Shown here piece after piece: positions 1-10,595 of a stretch of 64,000 bases of DNA (positions are counted from its first letter, which is position 1; each line of letters starts with the position of its first letter). Location: the NCBI GenBank assembly GCA_003260075.1, contig QLIY01000176.1, positions 139,376-203,375 on the forward strand. Direction: 5' to 3'. The translations under genes were made by a program, and so were the position numbers. The notes beneath the pieces are model-generated. The model made no database searches. It had not been told where the DNA came from and saw only the letters and a list, made by a program, of their open reading frames with translations. This DNA is from Phallusia mammillata (lineage: Eukaryota > Chordata > Ascidiacea > Phlebobranchia > Ascidiidae).

Positions 1-1296
1 GTAAAGCAAGATTCACACCAGACGCGGTTGGCGGATAGCGACATGTTTTTGCGTTCGACAGCAAGCGACGGGGTATTCACACCAGACAGCGACTTGCCGT
101 GACGGCGTGATTTTCTCGGTTGAAACGGCTGACGGCAAAGTTAACTCGGATTTAACTTTTCCGTCAGCCGCGCTAGACTGCTGGATGAAAAACTTGATAT
201 TCGGCGGATGTTCGACTTGTTTACGATACATTTCTGCGTGATTTCGGTCTTTTTGTTTGTAGGTGGATTGTTTTATTGCTATTTACCAGAAAAATAAGAA
301 TGGAGTCAATGAAGTACTGATAGTATTGGTACAAATTGTCTTGTTTTAATTGTTTTTTGGAAGTTTTTAGCAAATTAGTTTGTAATGCTCGTTTAATTTT
401 TTTGTAAACAGTTCAAAATCAAATACTGGACACAAACATACTAAAATTTTATTACCAGTGGTTTCAAGAACTTTTGTTTACAGCTTTTTGATTATTCTTG
501 GGTGGTCAACTAGTCATTGTTGTGTATGGATTTCCAGGTTGGTATACTTGAATAAAAATGTAGTTTCTGCTAATCAACTGTTTCATATGTTTCCAGAGTT
601 TAAGACATGAATTTGTGACATGTTTGTCTGACCATAGAAAGCAATTTCCCTATGAAAACTTCATCAAACGTCACATGGCAAAATGGTGAAGTTACAAACT
701 TCAGAGAAAGAGATGCCACAAGCCAACGAATGCAACTTTTATTCCTCACAATTGACACCATCTAGCATCATTGTGATTGTGCAACAATGTGCAAGTTTAT
801 GTACATGCATCTTCTTACATTTAAGCTTTTTTGTGTGTTGTTATATGATTGTTTTCTTTGCATTTCTGCAATCTTGTGTTTTCTAAATTGTGTTCATTTA
901 AGGTATTGCTTCTATATTGCCAACTTTGAAACATAAAGTGTCTGTAAAACAGGAAAGTGTGTTTCAACAGCAATGACAGAAGTAAACTAAATCCAATATT
1001 GCTGTTGCAATTGATTTTGGAAACATTACAAAGTGGGATGACGATCAACATTATATTTTGTCACAAAATAAACTAAACGGAATTTTGTAGCAACTTTCTT
1101 AAGACGTAGAAACACTCAATATGTCGAGCACGTTGACCCAGTTTTCTTAGCAACAAAAGTCGTTGACGCCAACCGCACTGCCGGTGTGAAGGGCCAACGT
1201 CGCGCCAAACGTTACGCGGAAAATCCGCCAACTACCGCCGGCGCTGACATCGCTAGCCGCAACCGTCAACCGCGTCTGGTGTGCAGAGCCCTTTAC
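1..1296. mobile_element. Inverted-repeat DNA element with outer and inner terminal repeats, non-autonomous
   Basis: The left edge (about 1-35) and the segment ending near 1296 are inverted copies: both carry ACACCAGACGCGGTTG-type sequence preceded by GTAAAG. A second inverted pair lies inside: about 71-90 (GGGTATTCACACCAG) against 1181-1193 (GGTGTGAAGGG). This looks like a DNA transposon or MITE cluster with nested or duplicated ends. No transposase was recognised inside; a 72-codon minus-strand reading frame at 13-231 matches nothing I know. The left end may continue outside the window, so target-site duplications cannot be judged. The superfamily is uncertain; PIF/Harbinger is only a guess from the GGG-type ends. 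Confidence 0.5.
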
Positions 1297-2569
1297 GTGC
1301 GCACACACGGCGCAAAACGAAACAGTAACGTTGTGCGTTAACCTGCGCGCCGCCAGTTTACCTCTTTACGTTTTATGGCATAGACGCGGTTGTAGCTAAC
1401 TACAAGAACAGGTTCGGTCATTTTATTGAGTTGAGTTTATTTCGCTCGGTGAAAAAATCGTAGTAACACAATTGCACTAAGCACAGTTGGTGGAGTAATG
1501 AGAAACGCGCTGCAATTGCACTGGAATTTCGTCTTTTGTGCTCGACTTAATCGTCATAGAATGTGCAATCAAACATTTGTTAATTTCAAAAACTGCGCCG
1601 CATCAGAGGGATGAAAGAGCCGCGGGTTGGCGACCCCTGACACAATTGATACTGGCCAGTAACCTTGAAGGTACATGAATTAAGTCAAGTGTTTTACTTG
1701 GGATTTAAATGTTGGATCAGCAAATTAAACTAGAAACAGACATGCCATTTTGAGTGTAATGCCTTTTTCTAGTAACAATTATGGCTGTCGACCTGCTGCA
1801 ATTATTGCGTCATATTTTCTTCATTGTTATTTGTTACGTCACAATATGCAACTATTTTTGTTTTGTCATCTATAATACTGAAACAATACATACCGGTATT
1901 CTGGATTTCTGTTATCCAGTGTATCTGTTAACATGTAAATAGCAAGTATTTCCCAACAGCGATTTTTAAATTTGTGCTTGACTCCCGCTAAAAATTAAAC
2001 AAGTGAGCCGCGAATGTTCGTTTTATCGTTTACTATTTCCTTTATTATCGTGAAACTTTATGGTAATCTTAGATTATATTTGGTACTAAAGCAGTTTTAT
2101 CAATTCGATTAAATTGCCGGTTAATTTCTTTAAACTGATTTTTGTCTGTTAGCAAATTGTGCAAAAAAATCAGCTACTTGGTGTTTCGCAGGCTCGACGT
2201 GTGGTTGAATAACCGACGTGTGAGACTGTGAGTTGAACCGATTAACTCACAGTCCAAGCACCACATATAACACATTGTTAACAAATTTTCTTCCGTTTAG
2301 ACAAGTTGGATTTGTTTGTTGTTGACAGTCCCATGCAAGTTCTTATATTACCATTATAATATTTGCACTATTATATGAGAGAATTGCAAAAAGCAAAATC
2401 CTTTTAAACATTGTTATTTTTTCTAAAAAAAAGTTTAGTTATTAATGCAATAGAGGAAGTGTATCTCTGGTCTAAATATATATTTGTGTATTTTATGTTG
2501 TAGCATTATAAACAATAATATTGCATTAAAACATTTTGTTAATTTGGTTCTAAATTCTTGCTACTGGTT
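1297..2569. other. Gene-free stretch upstream of SMC6
   Basis: No coding region, RNA gene or clear repeat was recognised here. It is AT-rich and must contain the SMC6 promoter and 5' leader. No good TATA box in a convincing position could be picked out by eye. Confidence 0.4.
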
Positions 2570-5500
2570 ATGGCTACAAAGCGTAAGTCTACTGATGGAC
2601 AAAGTTCTTCATCTCCAAAGAAGCGCTTTCTCCAATCAACAAAATATCAAGGAATAATTGAAAGTATATTTTTGAAGAATTTTATGTGTCACAGTCGGTT
2701 GACACTGCGCTTTACAAGCACTGTCAACTTTGTAGTTGGACACAATGGCAGTGGAAAAAGTGCAGTCCTCACAGCCCTGATTGTTGGGCTTGGAGGCAAA
2801 ACAAGCAGTACCAGTCGTGGAACATCACTTAAAACTTTAATTAAGACTGGAAGTAGTTCTGCTACCATTGAAATTACCTTGCGAAACTCAGGGGATGATC
2901 CTGTAAGGCCTGATGTATATGGAAAGAAAATTATTATTGAGAGAAGAATAACATCGGATGGACAGTCCATTTATAAAATTAAAAGTGAAGCAGGGAAAGT
3001 AATCTCAATGAAAAAGGAAGATCTACTAACCATTTTAGATGAATTGAATTTGCATGTGGATAATCCTTTGACCTGTCTAAACCAGGAAATGAGCAAAAAT
3101 TTTCTACACTCAAAAAATGAAACTGACAAGTACAAGTTTTTTCTAAAATCAACACAACTGGAGCAAATGAGTCGGGATTATCGCTTCATAAAAGAGCAAA
3201 GAATTATTATTCAGGATGTTTTGAAACGAAAAGAACAAATAATGCCTGAGCTGGAAAAGGAGGTTCTTGAAAAAGAGCAGAAGTTTAAAGATCTTGCGAC
3301 ACTGCAGGAGCTGAAACACAAAGTAAATGATTTAAAGTCGGAACTGGCATGGGCCCATGTTGTTCAACTGGAGCATGATACAAAACCACGCAAGCGGGAA
3401 CTTGATAGAGAAAATTTAAAAACACCAAAGTATGACTTGGCCCTAGAAAAGTGTCTTGAGAAAGAAGTTAGTGCACAAAAGAAGTTTGATGAGCTTCAGA
3501 AAAAAGTAAAAGAATACCAACACCGTGTTAAATCTCTAGAGCCACAAAAACTAGAGGCAAAAAAGGCCTATGATCAAGCCAAAGCAAATGCAAAAGTTTT
3601 GGAAAATGCTTTGGGTAGGACTGTAAGGCAAAAACGCGAAACTTTGCGGGACAGGCAAGAACTCACGAAGCGGATAGAAGAACTGAAGAGGAATGCCAAA
3701 ACTGACTTGGAAGATGAAAAAAGAAAATGTGAAGAAACACTAGCCCATCTTCAAGAGAAAAATAGATCTTTATCAGCACAGTTGAAAAATCTTAACCACC
3801 AAATTGAACAGTTTTCTTTGGCTGTACAACAAGGTAAGGAGGATTCACGACGTCTTCGTCTTGAAGAAGTTGATATACAACAGCAACAAAGAAAAGTCAA
3901 ACAAGTAATTTCAAGTTTATCTGCTGGTAGAAATGACAGAATAAAGCTGTTTGGTTCAAAAATGCCTGATTTTATCAAAAAGATTGAGGATGCATGGAAC
4001 AGAAAGAAATTTTCTAAGAAACCAAGAGGACCAATAGGAGCTTGTCTGGCAGTAAAGGATGCCACATTGGCTGTTCCTGTGGAATGTTCAATAAAAGGCT
4101 ATATGCACAGCTTTGTGGTAAATAATCACAATGATGAGAAACTTCTTGAAAGCCTTAGGAATTCAACATTTTCAGATCAGGAACGCTCGCGCATTGCAAT
4201 ATACACCGTGTCATTTACCAACCAAGTGTATGACACTTCAGCAGGCAAGGTACTACACCCTACATTTTCTTCTGTACTAGATAATCTGCAAATTGATGAT
4301 CCAGTGATTGCTAACTGTCTTATTGACATGGCTGGTATTGAATCTGTTCTCGTCATTCCGAATGTTCAGGATGCTTTAAAAACTATGCAACATAATAGGC
4401 CACCCACCAATTGTTCAAAGGCCTTTACAGGGAATGGAGATGAAGTTTTTGTTGATAGATTTTATTCTAACCAAAAGGGAGCTGCTTCCAGATATTTAAA
4501 AGTCAATGTTGATAGTGAAATACAAAAGAACAAGGAGCTGTTAAATCAGTTAAACAGCAAAATGCAGAAAGTAAAGCATGATATTGCTGCAGCTAATGAT
4601 GTAGTGAAGTCCAATGGACATGAGCAGCAGCGCCATGAGCGAAACAAAATGTCCATAGATGACAAACTGAAGAAAACTTCTGTTGAAATAAGAGCTATAA
4701 AAGCAACTGAAGATCCACAGCCACTGGATGTTAATGATCTTGAAGAGGAAGTGGCCAACTATTCTCAACAACTAGAGTCTTTGGACACAGTCATATCCCA
4801 GCAAACTCAGCAAAGTCAAACTGTTTCAACACATGTTGAGGAGAAAAAGAAAGCATGGAACGAAGTTTATGCCTCAATTAAAGATATTGGAGAAAATGCA
4901 GAGGACTTGACAGAAAAAATAAATTTAGCTTCTAATGATCTTGAAACCGCCAAGGCCGAAAAAGTTCATTTTAAGGAACGAAAGAAGAAACATTTGACAA
5001 GTGTAGAAGCAATTACTGCAGTGATCAGGGCTGCCACTAAAAATATTGAGGACTCTATCAAGAAGGCAAAGGAAATTTGCCCTGAAAGAATTGCCACCAG
5101 GCGTACCCCAAAAAACATTGAAAATGAAATTAACCAAATTATTCGTCGAATTAACCATGAAGAAAGTAACCATGGTGATCATGAGGCTATTGTTAGGGAA
5201 TACCATGAAGTTGGTGAGAAGTTTAAAGAAATCAAGAGAAACATTCGGTGGTCTAAAAAGTTTCTAGTTAGCATAGACCAGTACTTGACTGACCGCAATG
5301 CTGCATTTTGTCATTTACGGTCACTTATTGCAATGCGGTGCACATTGGATTTTGACGTTTTATTGTCACAGAGAGGTTTTAAAGGTAAAATGCAGTTCAA
5401 CCATGATGACCAGCTTCTGTATATCTCTGTTAAGCCACATGACAACACATTGCTTACAAATGATTTGCGTGTATTATCTGGTGGGGAAAGATCTTTTTCG

Positions 5501-5767
5501 ACTGTATGTTATGTATTAGCATTATGGCAGGCCATAGAGTCTCCTCTGCGCTGTCTTGATGAATTTGATGTGTTCATGGACATGGCAAACCGCAGAGTGG
5601 CAATGGACATGATGGTTGACATGGCACTGATGCAGGATCAAAAACAATTTATTTTTTTAACCCCACATGACATTAGCGCACTGCCAAATTCCAAATCTAT
5701 AAATGTCTGGAAAATGCCAGACCCAGATAGAGGCCAAACACGTTTGCCTTTTGAGAAAACTACTTAA
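2570..5767 (+). CDS. SMC6: SMC6, structural maintenance of chromosomes protein 6 (intronless)
   Basis: This single uninterrupted frame encodes 1065 residues, close to the roughly 1090 of vertebrate SMC6. The ATG at 2570 is chosen because in-frame codons upstream are not ATG and it starts a short basic serine-rich tail before the conserved GIIESI segment. The order is ATP-binding head with Walker A GHNGSGKS at about residues 57-64, a long coiled coil, a hinge around residues 450-650 (PRGPIGACL, IDMAGIESVL), the second coiled coil, then the C-terminal head with signature motif LSGGERSFST near 969 and Walker B CLDEFDVFMD near 995. SMC6 pairs with SMC5 in the nuclear SMC5/6 complex, which acts in recombination repair and replication-fork stability. 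The GG-E-R-S-F-S-T signature and the LPF ending are typical of SMC6 rather than SMC5. The lack of introns is unusual beside the multi-exon neighbours. EFCAB11 follows 358 bp downstream on the same strand. Confidence 0.95.
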   Translation: MATKRKSTDGQSSSSPKKRFLQSTKYQGIIESIFLKNFMCHSRLTLRFTSTVNFVVGHNGSGKSAVLTALIVGLGGKTSSTSRGTSLKTLIKTGSSSATIEITLRNSGDDPVRPDVYGKKIIIERRITSDGQSIYKIKSEAGKVISMKKEDLLTILDELNLHVDNPLTCLNQEMSKNFLHSKNETDKYKFFLKSTQLEQMSRDYRFIKEQRIIIQDVLKRKEQIMPELEKEVLEKEQKFKDLATLQELKHKVNDLKSELAWAHVVQLEHDTKPRKRELDRENLKTPKYDLALEKCLEKEVSAQKKFDELQKKVKEYQHRVKSLEPQKLEAKKAYDQAKANAKVLENALGRTVRQKRETLRDRQELTKRIEELKRNAKTDLEDEKRKCEETLAHLQEKNRSLSAQLKNLNHQIEQFSLAVQQGKEDSRRLRLEEVDIQQQQRKVKQVISSLSAGRNDRIKLFGSKMPDFIKKIEDAWNRKKFSKKPRGPIGACLAVKDATLAVPVECSIKGYMHSFVVNNHNDEKLLESLRNSTFSDQERSRIAIYTVSFTNQVYDTSAGKVLHPTFSSVLDNLQIDDPVIANCLIDMAGIESVLVIPNVQDALKTMQHNRPPTNCSKAFTGNGDEVFVDRFYSNQKGAASRYLKVNVDSEIQKNKELLNQLNSKMQKVKHDIAAANDVVKSNGHEQQRHERNKMSIDDKLKKTSVEIRAIKATEDPQPLDVNDLEEEVANYSQQLESLDTVISQQTQQSQTVSTHVEEKKKAWNEVYASIKDIGENAEDLTEKINLASNDLETAKAEKVHFKERKKKHLTSVEAITAVIRAATKNIEDSIKKAKEICPERIATRRTPKNIENEINQIIRRINHEESNHGDHEAIVREYHEVGEKFKEIKRNIRWSKKFLVSIDQYLTDRNAAFCHLRSLIAMRCTLDFDVLLSQRGFKGKMQFNHDDQLLYISVKPHDNTLLTNDLRVLSGGERSFSTVCYVLALWQAIESPLRCLDEFDVFMDMANRRVAMDMMVDMALMQDQKQFIFLTPHDISALPNSKSINVWKMPDPDRGQTRLPFEKTT

Positions 5768-6125
5768 GCAAATATTGTTATGTTCTCCAAAATACACAGT
5801 TTTTCAAATGCCATGATGAACCTAAAATGACTTTTCAAATGTGCTATGCTATGTTAACTTTTGTATGCCATCGAGTTTCATTTGCAATGAATTTTGAAAA
5901 TTGGTGATGTTTTGTAGTACAGTACATATATATTTCAGAGTTCTTTCCTTTCATGGTTCTTTTATACTTGCAGATATGTAGTGCTGTCAAAGTTTTAGGG
6001 TTTATTAATGCTGCTTCATTGGGACTCACTATTAAAAGTGGTATATATGTATAACTTGTTTTGTTTATTAATCGATTGACAGTGTAAAGGAGTTTTTGTT
6101 TGACAGGTAAGACAGTATATGCACT
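5768..6125 (+). other. Spacer between SMC6 and EFCAB11 with possible splice acceptors
   Basis: No AATAAA was seen after the SMC6 stop; a weaker ATTAAA lies near 6031. Two AG acceptors after a T-rich run end at 6106 and 6115, 10-20 bases before the EFCAB11 ATG. They could be the 3' end of a leader intron or a spliced-leader addition site, which tunicates use for operon genes. Confidence 0.35.
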
Positions 6126-6590
6126 ATGGAGCCAGGAGAAACAGCATTTTTGGAAAAGGTTTTTCGCATGTGTGATGAAACTCAAAAGGGCTTTCTGTCA
6201 AGAGAAGATTTAAAAGTGGCTGTACTGTATTTGTTTGGTTACAAACCCTCTAAACATGAAGTTTCCCAACTTCTGAAAACTGAACATTCCTCCTTGCAAA
6301 CCCCTGGTATGACAGTGAAGTCCTTTCAACAAATAATGGCAAGAAAACTCCAAGCATTGGACGATGAACAAGACATAAGAGAAAAGTTTCAGATGTTTGA
6401 TATCAGATGTCAAGGCTATTTAACTTTGGAGGATGTAAAACAAGCTTTTAGGCTTGTAGCCCCAAATATTTCAGATGCAACTGTTAATTCATGTTACAAA
6501 TCTATTTGTGCAAACAATAATGGGAAACTAAGTTTTCGGGATTTCCAATTGGCAATGGACAACAACTTTTTAACCCACAACTATAACTAG
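6126..6590 (+). CDS. EFCAB11: EFCAB11, EF-hand calcium-binding domain protein 11 (C-terminus cut short by a transposon)
   Basis: This intronless frame encodes 154 residues. It aligns by eye with vertebrate EFCAB11: a first degenerate EF-hand around residues 13-28 (CDETQKGFLSRED), the family-typical LFGYKPSK at about 37-44, then GYLTLEDVKQAFR and KLSFRDFQLAMD segments. The calcium loops lack several acidic ligands (lysine at loop position 5 in the first, isoleucine and cysteine in the second), as in the family, so calcium binding is doubtful. Cellular role is poorly known. The ATG at 6126 fits the family N-terminus. The TAG stop at 6588-6590 is the first three bases of the hAT-type element at 6588-6996. 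Removing that element and one target duplication would let the frame run three codons further (Pro-Gln-Ile) to a TGA. Confidence 0.85.
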   Translation: MEPGETAFLEKVFRMCDETQKGFLSREDLKVAVLYLFGYKPSKHEVSQLLKTEHSSLQTPGMTVKSFQQIMARKLQALDDEQDIREKFQMFDIRCQGYLTLEDVKQAFRLVAPNISDATVNSCYKSICANNNGKLSFRDFQLAMDNNFLTHNYN

Positions 6591-6996
6591 TGATGGGACG
6601 AGTACCCGGTACTCGGTATCGATGGTATCGAACGGTTTCAGTGGTATTGATACTCGGTATCGAAATATTTTACCTCAGTTTTCAATACCAACGTGCGAGT
6701 ACCGAAGGCCGATTTACACCATAAGAATACAGCCAACTTTATGCCAATATTTGCTTCGGACAGCACAAAATCGGGAAAAAGTTCCGCCAGGTTACTTATA
6801 TTTTTTTCGCTATCACGTGGTGATTACATTTTTAGGCATGTGTGTGTGCAAGCCTGTACCCTGACCATGGCAGATAAATTAGCCAGTGATATACAACTAA
6901 GTACAGCACTACACTTAAGTACTCGGTATCGAAGGTGTATACATGTGGTACTCGGTATCGGTACTCGCTTCAAAACCTGGTATCGTCCCATCACTA
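6588..6996. mobile_element. hAT-type MITE, 409 bp, inserted at the EFCAB11 stop codon
   Basis: The ends are perfect inverted repeats, TAGTGATGGGACGA at 6588 and its complement ending at 6996. The element is flanked by a perfect 8-bp target duplication, ACTATAAC, at 6580-6587 and 6997-7004; 8 bp is the hAT signature. Subterminal copies of GGTACTCGGTATCGA occur at both ends, a common hAT transposase-binding pattern. No transposase is encoded. Confidence 0.93.
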
Positions 6997-7179
6997 ACTA
7001 TAACCCACAAATTTGAAACTGTGAGCGAGAAATATCACAATTTTAAAAAAAATATTGTATTGTTCATGTCGAAATATTTAAAATTTGAACTTCATTATGA
7101 ATGTATTTATGTTTCGTATCAGAAATATTATTATTTTTTGTTTAAAATGTGTGTGCATTTGTATTTTTAGCACTTTATC

Positions 7180-9795
7180 ATGAAAGAAATTCCATTAATT
7201 TTAGTGTTTTCTGTTTTGTGTGTCCATGCACCATTCACAGACCATCGTAATTACCAACAATCACCATTGGCTCAGTCAAGATTGGGAGAAAGCTTGTTGA
7301 CACCCAAATACACAATAAGAGCTCTGGAAAAAATAGTCCTTTACTTTGCCAAGCACATGCACAATGCAACAGTCGATTTGGCTTTTGGCCTTCGTGTGAT
7401 AGAAGGTAAACTTTGCATTGGCAATAAAGCTTGTTTTTTTTCACCGTAATTGAATGATGTATTAACAGGTGAATTAAACAGGGCCTTGTCTATGTTCGAC
7501 AAGGTGGTCCATACCGAATTTTCAACTGATAAATCATTTCACCGAAGGTTAAAAAACCTTTACAGGCTTTCTAAAGATGCAGTGGCGCAGTCTTTGCAAC
7601 ACATTAAGGCCAATAACAGACAGTAAGAATGTGTTAAATAGTTTTGTGCCGAAATTCACTCAAACACATACTAAGTTGGCATTTGCTGTTCCAGATATTT
7701 TGATGAAACAAGCTTTTTGGTGGAAGACGAATGGTCTGCATATCAACTTACACCACAATTTACTGTGCGCAACAGTCTTAAAGTTTTTCCTGTTGATTTT
7801 GATGGTATGTAATCTAATCAGTGAAAAATCTGATCTAAATCAGTCGCTCTCAACCAGGGGTCCGCAAAGCATTTCCGAGGGGTCCACTGCAACTTCTTAT
7901 TTCGCCCACAACAAGATTGATAACTCACAATTTAAAAAAATACGCTTCAGCATTTTAAAATAGCATGAAACTTGTTTAAAATTATTCTTCATAGGCGACA
8001 AAACAAATGCATTACGACATATAAACCATATTGCGATGCATCAGACGTAACTTGTCGGCAGAAAACCATGTCAAAAGCAATTTGTCTGTCTTGTTGATTC
8101 CTGATGTTGCAACCCAAACAAAGGGATTGAACTTTTGGTCCTGGACCAAACATGGTTACTATTTTATGCACCATGTTTTGATTGCTTGTTAATGAAAAAC
8201 GGACAAAAATACCCAAAACTCAAAGGGGCCGCAATTAGATTACAGAGTCGAAAAGGGTCCACTAAGGCAAAATTGTTGAGAATCACTGTCCACTGACCTA
8301 AATTAACTATACCTTTGTCACTTATAGGGTTATTAACAAACCATTTTCTCCAATTTAGGTGGTCTTTCAGAGGCAGACAGTGACACTTGTATGAATTCTA
8401 TAGCTGGCAAAAAACAGTATGAAAAATGTAGCTTAGGAAATTGTTGGAATGTGATGTCTGCACCAGGCCATAGCTTGTATTTTACTACTCATCAGATTTT
8501 ATGGATTCTGCTTGGGACAAAGGTAAACCTTACTGAACTGTATGGATTATTGGGATTTGCCAAACACAACTCGAAAAATAGGAATAACGTTTAAAATTTA
8601 TGTATTAAGCTTACCAAAGCTTGTTTTTGTTAAGTATGGCTGTCATGAAAAACTCCACCAAGCTGCAATTAACAGTGGTTACAAAGGAATTGACGATGTG
8701 ATCAAACTAAAATGTGCAAGTGTTGTGGTGGAAATGGAGGCACTGGCTATGGATGGCGTTATAGAAGAGGAACAAGATATCTTTCTTGAGCAAGGTTCTT
8801 TACACAAATCTTGAATTTTCCTAGTGTAGTATTTTCCCCCCCCCCGCGTTATAGAAGAGGAACAAGATATCTTTCTTGAGCAAGGTTCTTTACCCAAATC
8901 TTGAATTTTCCTAGTGTAGTATTTTTTAGCCATTGGCGTAAAACCACACATCACTTTCAAATTTAAGAGATTAATACTGTCTGGTAAAGAATCTTGCTTA
9001 CAAGTGGCCAATGTGAATGATAACTTGGTGATTGTTATATTTCCTGTCGCTTGCTTCTTGAGTGACATTTCCAGTGTCAATGTTGCTTACTTGTAGTATG
9101 ACCATTGTTGTCCTAATTTAAATGCTTTTTCCCTTACACAAACTTTCTGCACAGGATTTGTGTGTGGAGGCATAGGATTTTTAGACGCAGTCCGGCCAGA
9201 ATGGTTGCAGGTTGCTCTCCAATGGCAAAACTCACAAACTGGATGTTATGAAAATGGTGAAGATGGAGATGGACAATTCATTGAGGAGCTTGAGTATTGG
9301 ATTAATGTTAGCAAGTAGGGACAGTTGCTGGTTGTTTGCATTTGTGTTTTTTTAACGCTATCGTTTAAATTAGACGGAAGTGGAAACCTCGTAAACTGCA
9401 AATGGATACAACTTTAGAAGGTTAGTTTTAACTCTAGTGTAATGAAATTATAAGGCCTGTTAAGGTCTAATGAAGTGTGGTGTTCATCAGTTTTACCATT
9501 AATATTTACAGATGGATGCAGTACACACAAAACTGCAGTTGCTGCAGCGTTCCTTGCTACTTATTTGAGACTCTACTTTGACCCTATCTACAAGAAGCAT
9601 ATGCTTGATCCTTATCTTAACAGGAACAGTCGATCCTTTTCAAACGCACCACCAATAATGTTTTTTTACTTTCTTTTGTTCATTGCAGCAATTTGTGTGA
9701 TAGTCTTTTTTCAGAAAAGGGTCATGCTGCTTTTAAATTTTACTTTTCGTAAACTTAACAGAAAAGAAAATCATAGTGTTAGCAGAGTTATTTAG
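7180..9795 (+). CDS. C16orf89/UPF0764-family protein with signal peptide and C-terminal membrane anchor
   Basis: Eight exons can be joined in frame with GT-AG introns: 7180-7405, 7469-7622, 7695-7804, 8359-8522, 8635-8794, 9155-9314, 9374-9420, 9512-9795 (434 residues). The N-terminus (MKEIPLILVFSVLCVHA) looks like a signal peptide. Conserved family segments include ALEKIVLYFAKHMHNA, the Cys-containing GHSLYFTTHQILWILLG, CGGIGFLDAVRPEW and EDGCSTHKTAVAAAFL, matching the pattern of vertebrate C16orf89 (thyroid-enriched, unknown function). Near the C-terminus a hydrophobic stretch (IMFFYFLLFIAAICVIVFF) predicts one membrane span, which I do not recall in the human protein. Intron 3 holds a hAT-type MITE. 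The end of exon 5 is copied again at 8846-8926 after a C-run, probably an assembly fault. Confidence 0.8.
7841..8295. mobile_element. hAT-like MITE in intron 3 of the C16orf89-like gene
   Basis: The left end CAGTCGCTCTCAACCAGG and right end TTGAGAATCACTGTCCACTG are imperfect inverted repeats of the hAT CAGTGxTTCTCAACC type. Flanks ATCTAAAT (7833-7840) and ACCTAAAT (8296-8303) match at 7 of 8 positions. It has no coding capacity. Confidence 0.65.
8756..8926. repeat. Direct duplication split by a 10-C run at 8836-8845
   Basis: Positions 8756-8835 and 8846-8926 are nearly identical (one difference, TTACACAAATC against TTACCCAAATC). The copied piece is the 3' end of exon 5 and its donor site. 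The pattern recurs across the window and is best read as two overlapping contigs or alleles joined by a spacer. Confidence 0.8.
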
Positions 9796-10595
9796 CATTT
9801 TTGTCATACTACTACTACTGCCATTTTTATGTGTGTGTTTTGAGAATTTAAGTGCAATGCTGTGTATATGTCACTGTGTTTAAAAACGTGTAAAGCAAGA
9901 ACAAGCAATTTTTACTCAAGTTTAATACTTGTATTACGTTTTACAGTAGTACTAGAACGCAATATGTAGTACAGAAAATGATTTTGATGTTAAAGGAAAA
10001 ATTGGGACTAACAGAGCACTTGATGTGGATAAATACACATGACAATGGAAATAAGTGCATAAAAAGTGCAAGACAACTAAAATAATGTGGGTAGAATTCA
10101 TATTTAAAATTTTAGTCTTGAAGCACCAAGTTTGGGTTTTGGTAAAACATATCTACAAAAATGAACTTATTCAAGGTAATTTTTGGGAGCTAACATCATA
10201 AACCGAGCTTTTCAACAATACAGCAATGAAAAATAAAAAATACAATGACCAAACGAAAATTAAAAAAATTTTCCACGGGGTTTGAACCCAGGATACTCCC
10301 GGGGACGCATCCCGATCAGGGTTTTTATGTAATTAGCACGAAAAGTTTGGATGCACCTAGCTGTTGGAATTTTGATACCAAAAGCACAACATTGGTCTAA
10401 AGTTTAGTTAAATGCATTTAGCTGAAATTGAAAAAAAATGCATTACTCTATGGCCTCCCATCTGGTAAAAAAACAAACCAAAAAATGACCAGAATATTTA
10501 GTGGATCTTAGTTGAGTTTATACAACATAATGAAAAGGAATGATTCACAAAGTGTGCATCTTAAATTAAAAAAGGTTATCCCAATGTCCTACTTA
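9796..10595. other. Convergent spacer between the C16orf89-like gene and FRMD8
   Basis: About 800 bp of 3' flanking DNA for two converging genes. Apart from the SINE fragment at 10266-10330, no feature was recognised. Confidence 0.4.
10266..10330 (-). repeat. Truncated tRNA-derived SINE copy
   Basis: On the minus strand this reads AAAAACCCTGATCGGGAT..., then a CCCCGGGAG segment and GGGTTCAAACCCCGTG, the same family as the full copy at 44187-44318. The GGTTCAAACCC motif resembles a polymerase III B box. The 5' half with the A box is missing. Confidence 0.7.
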
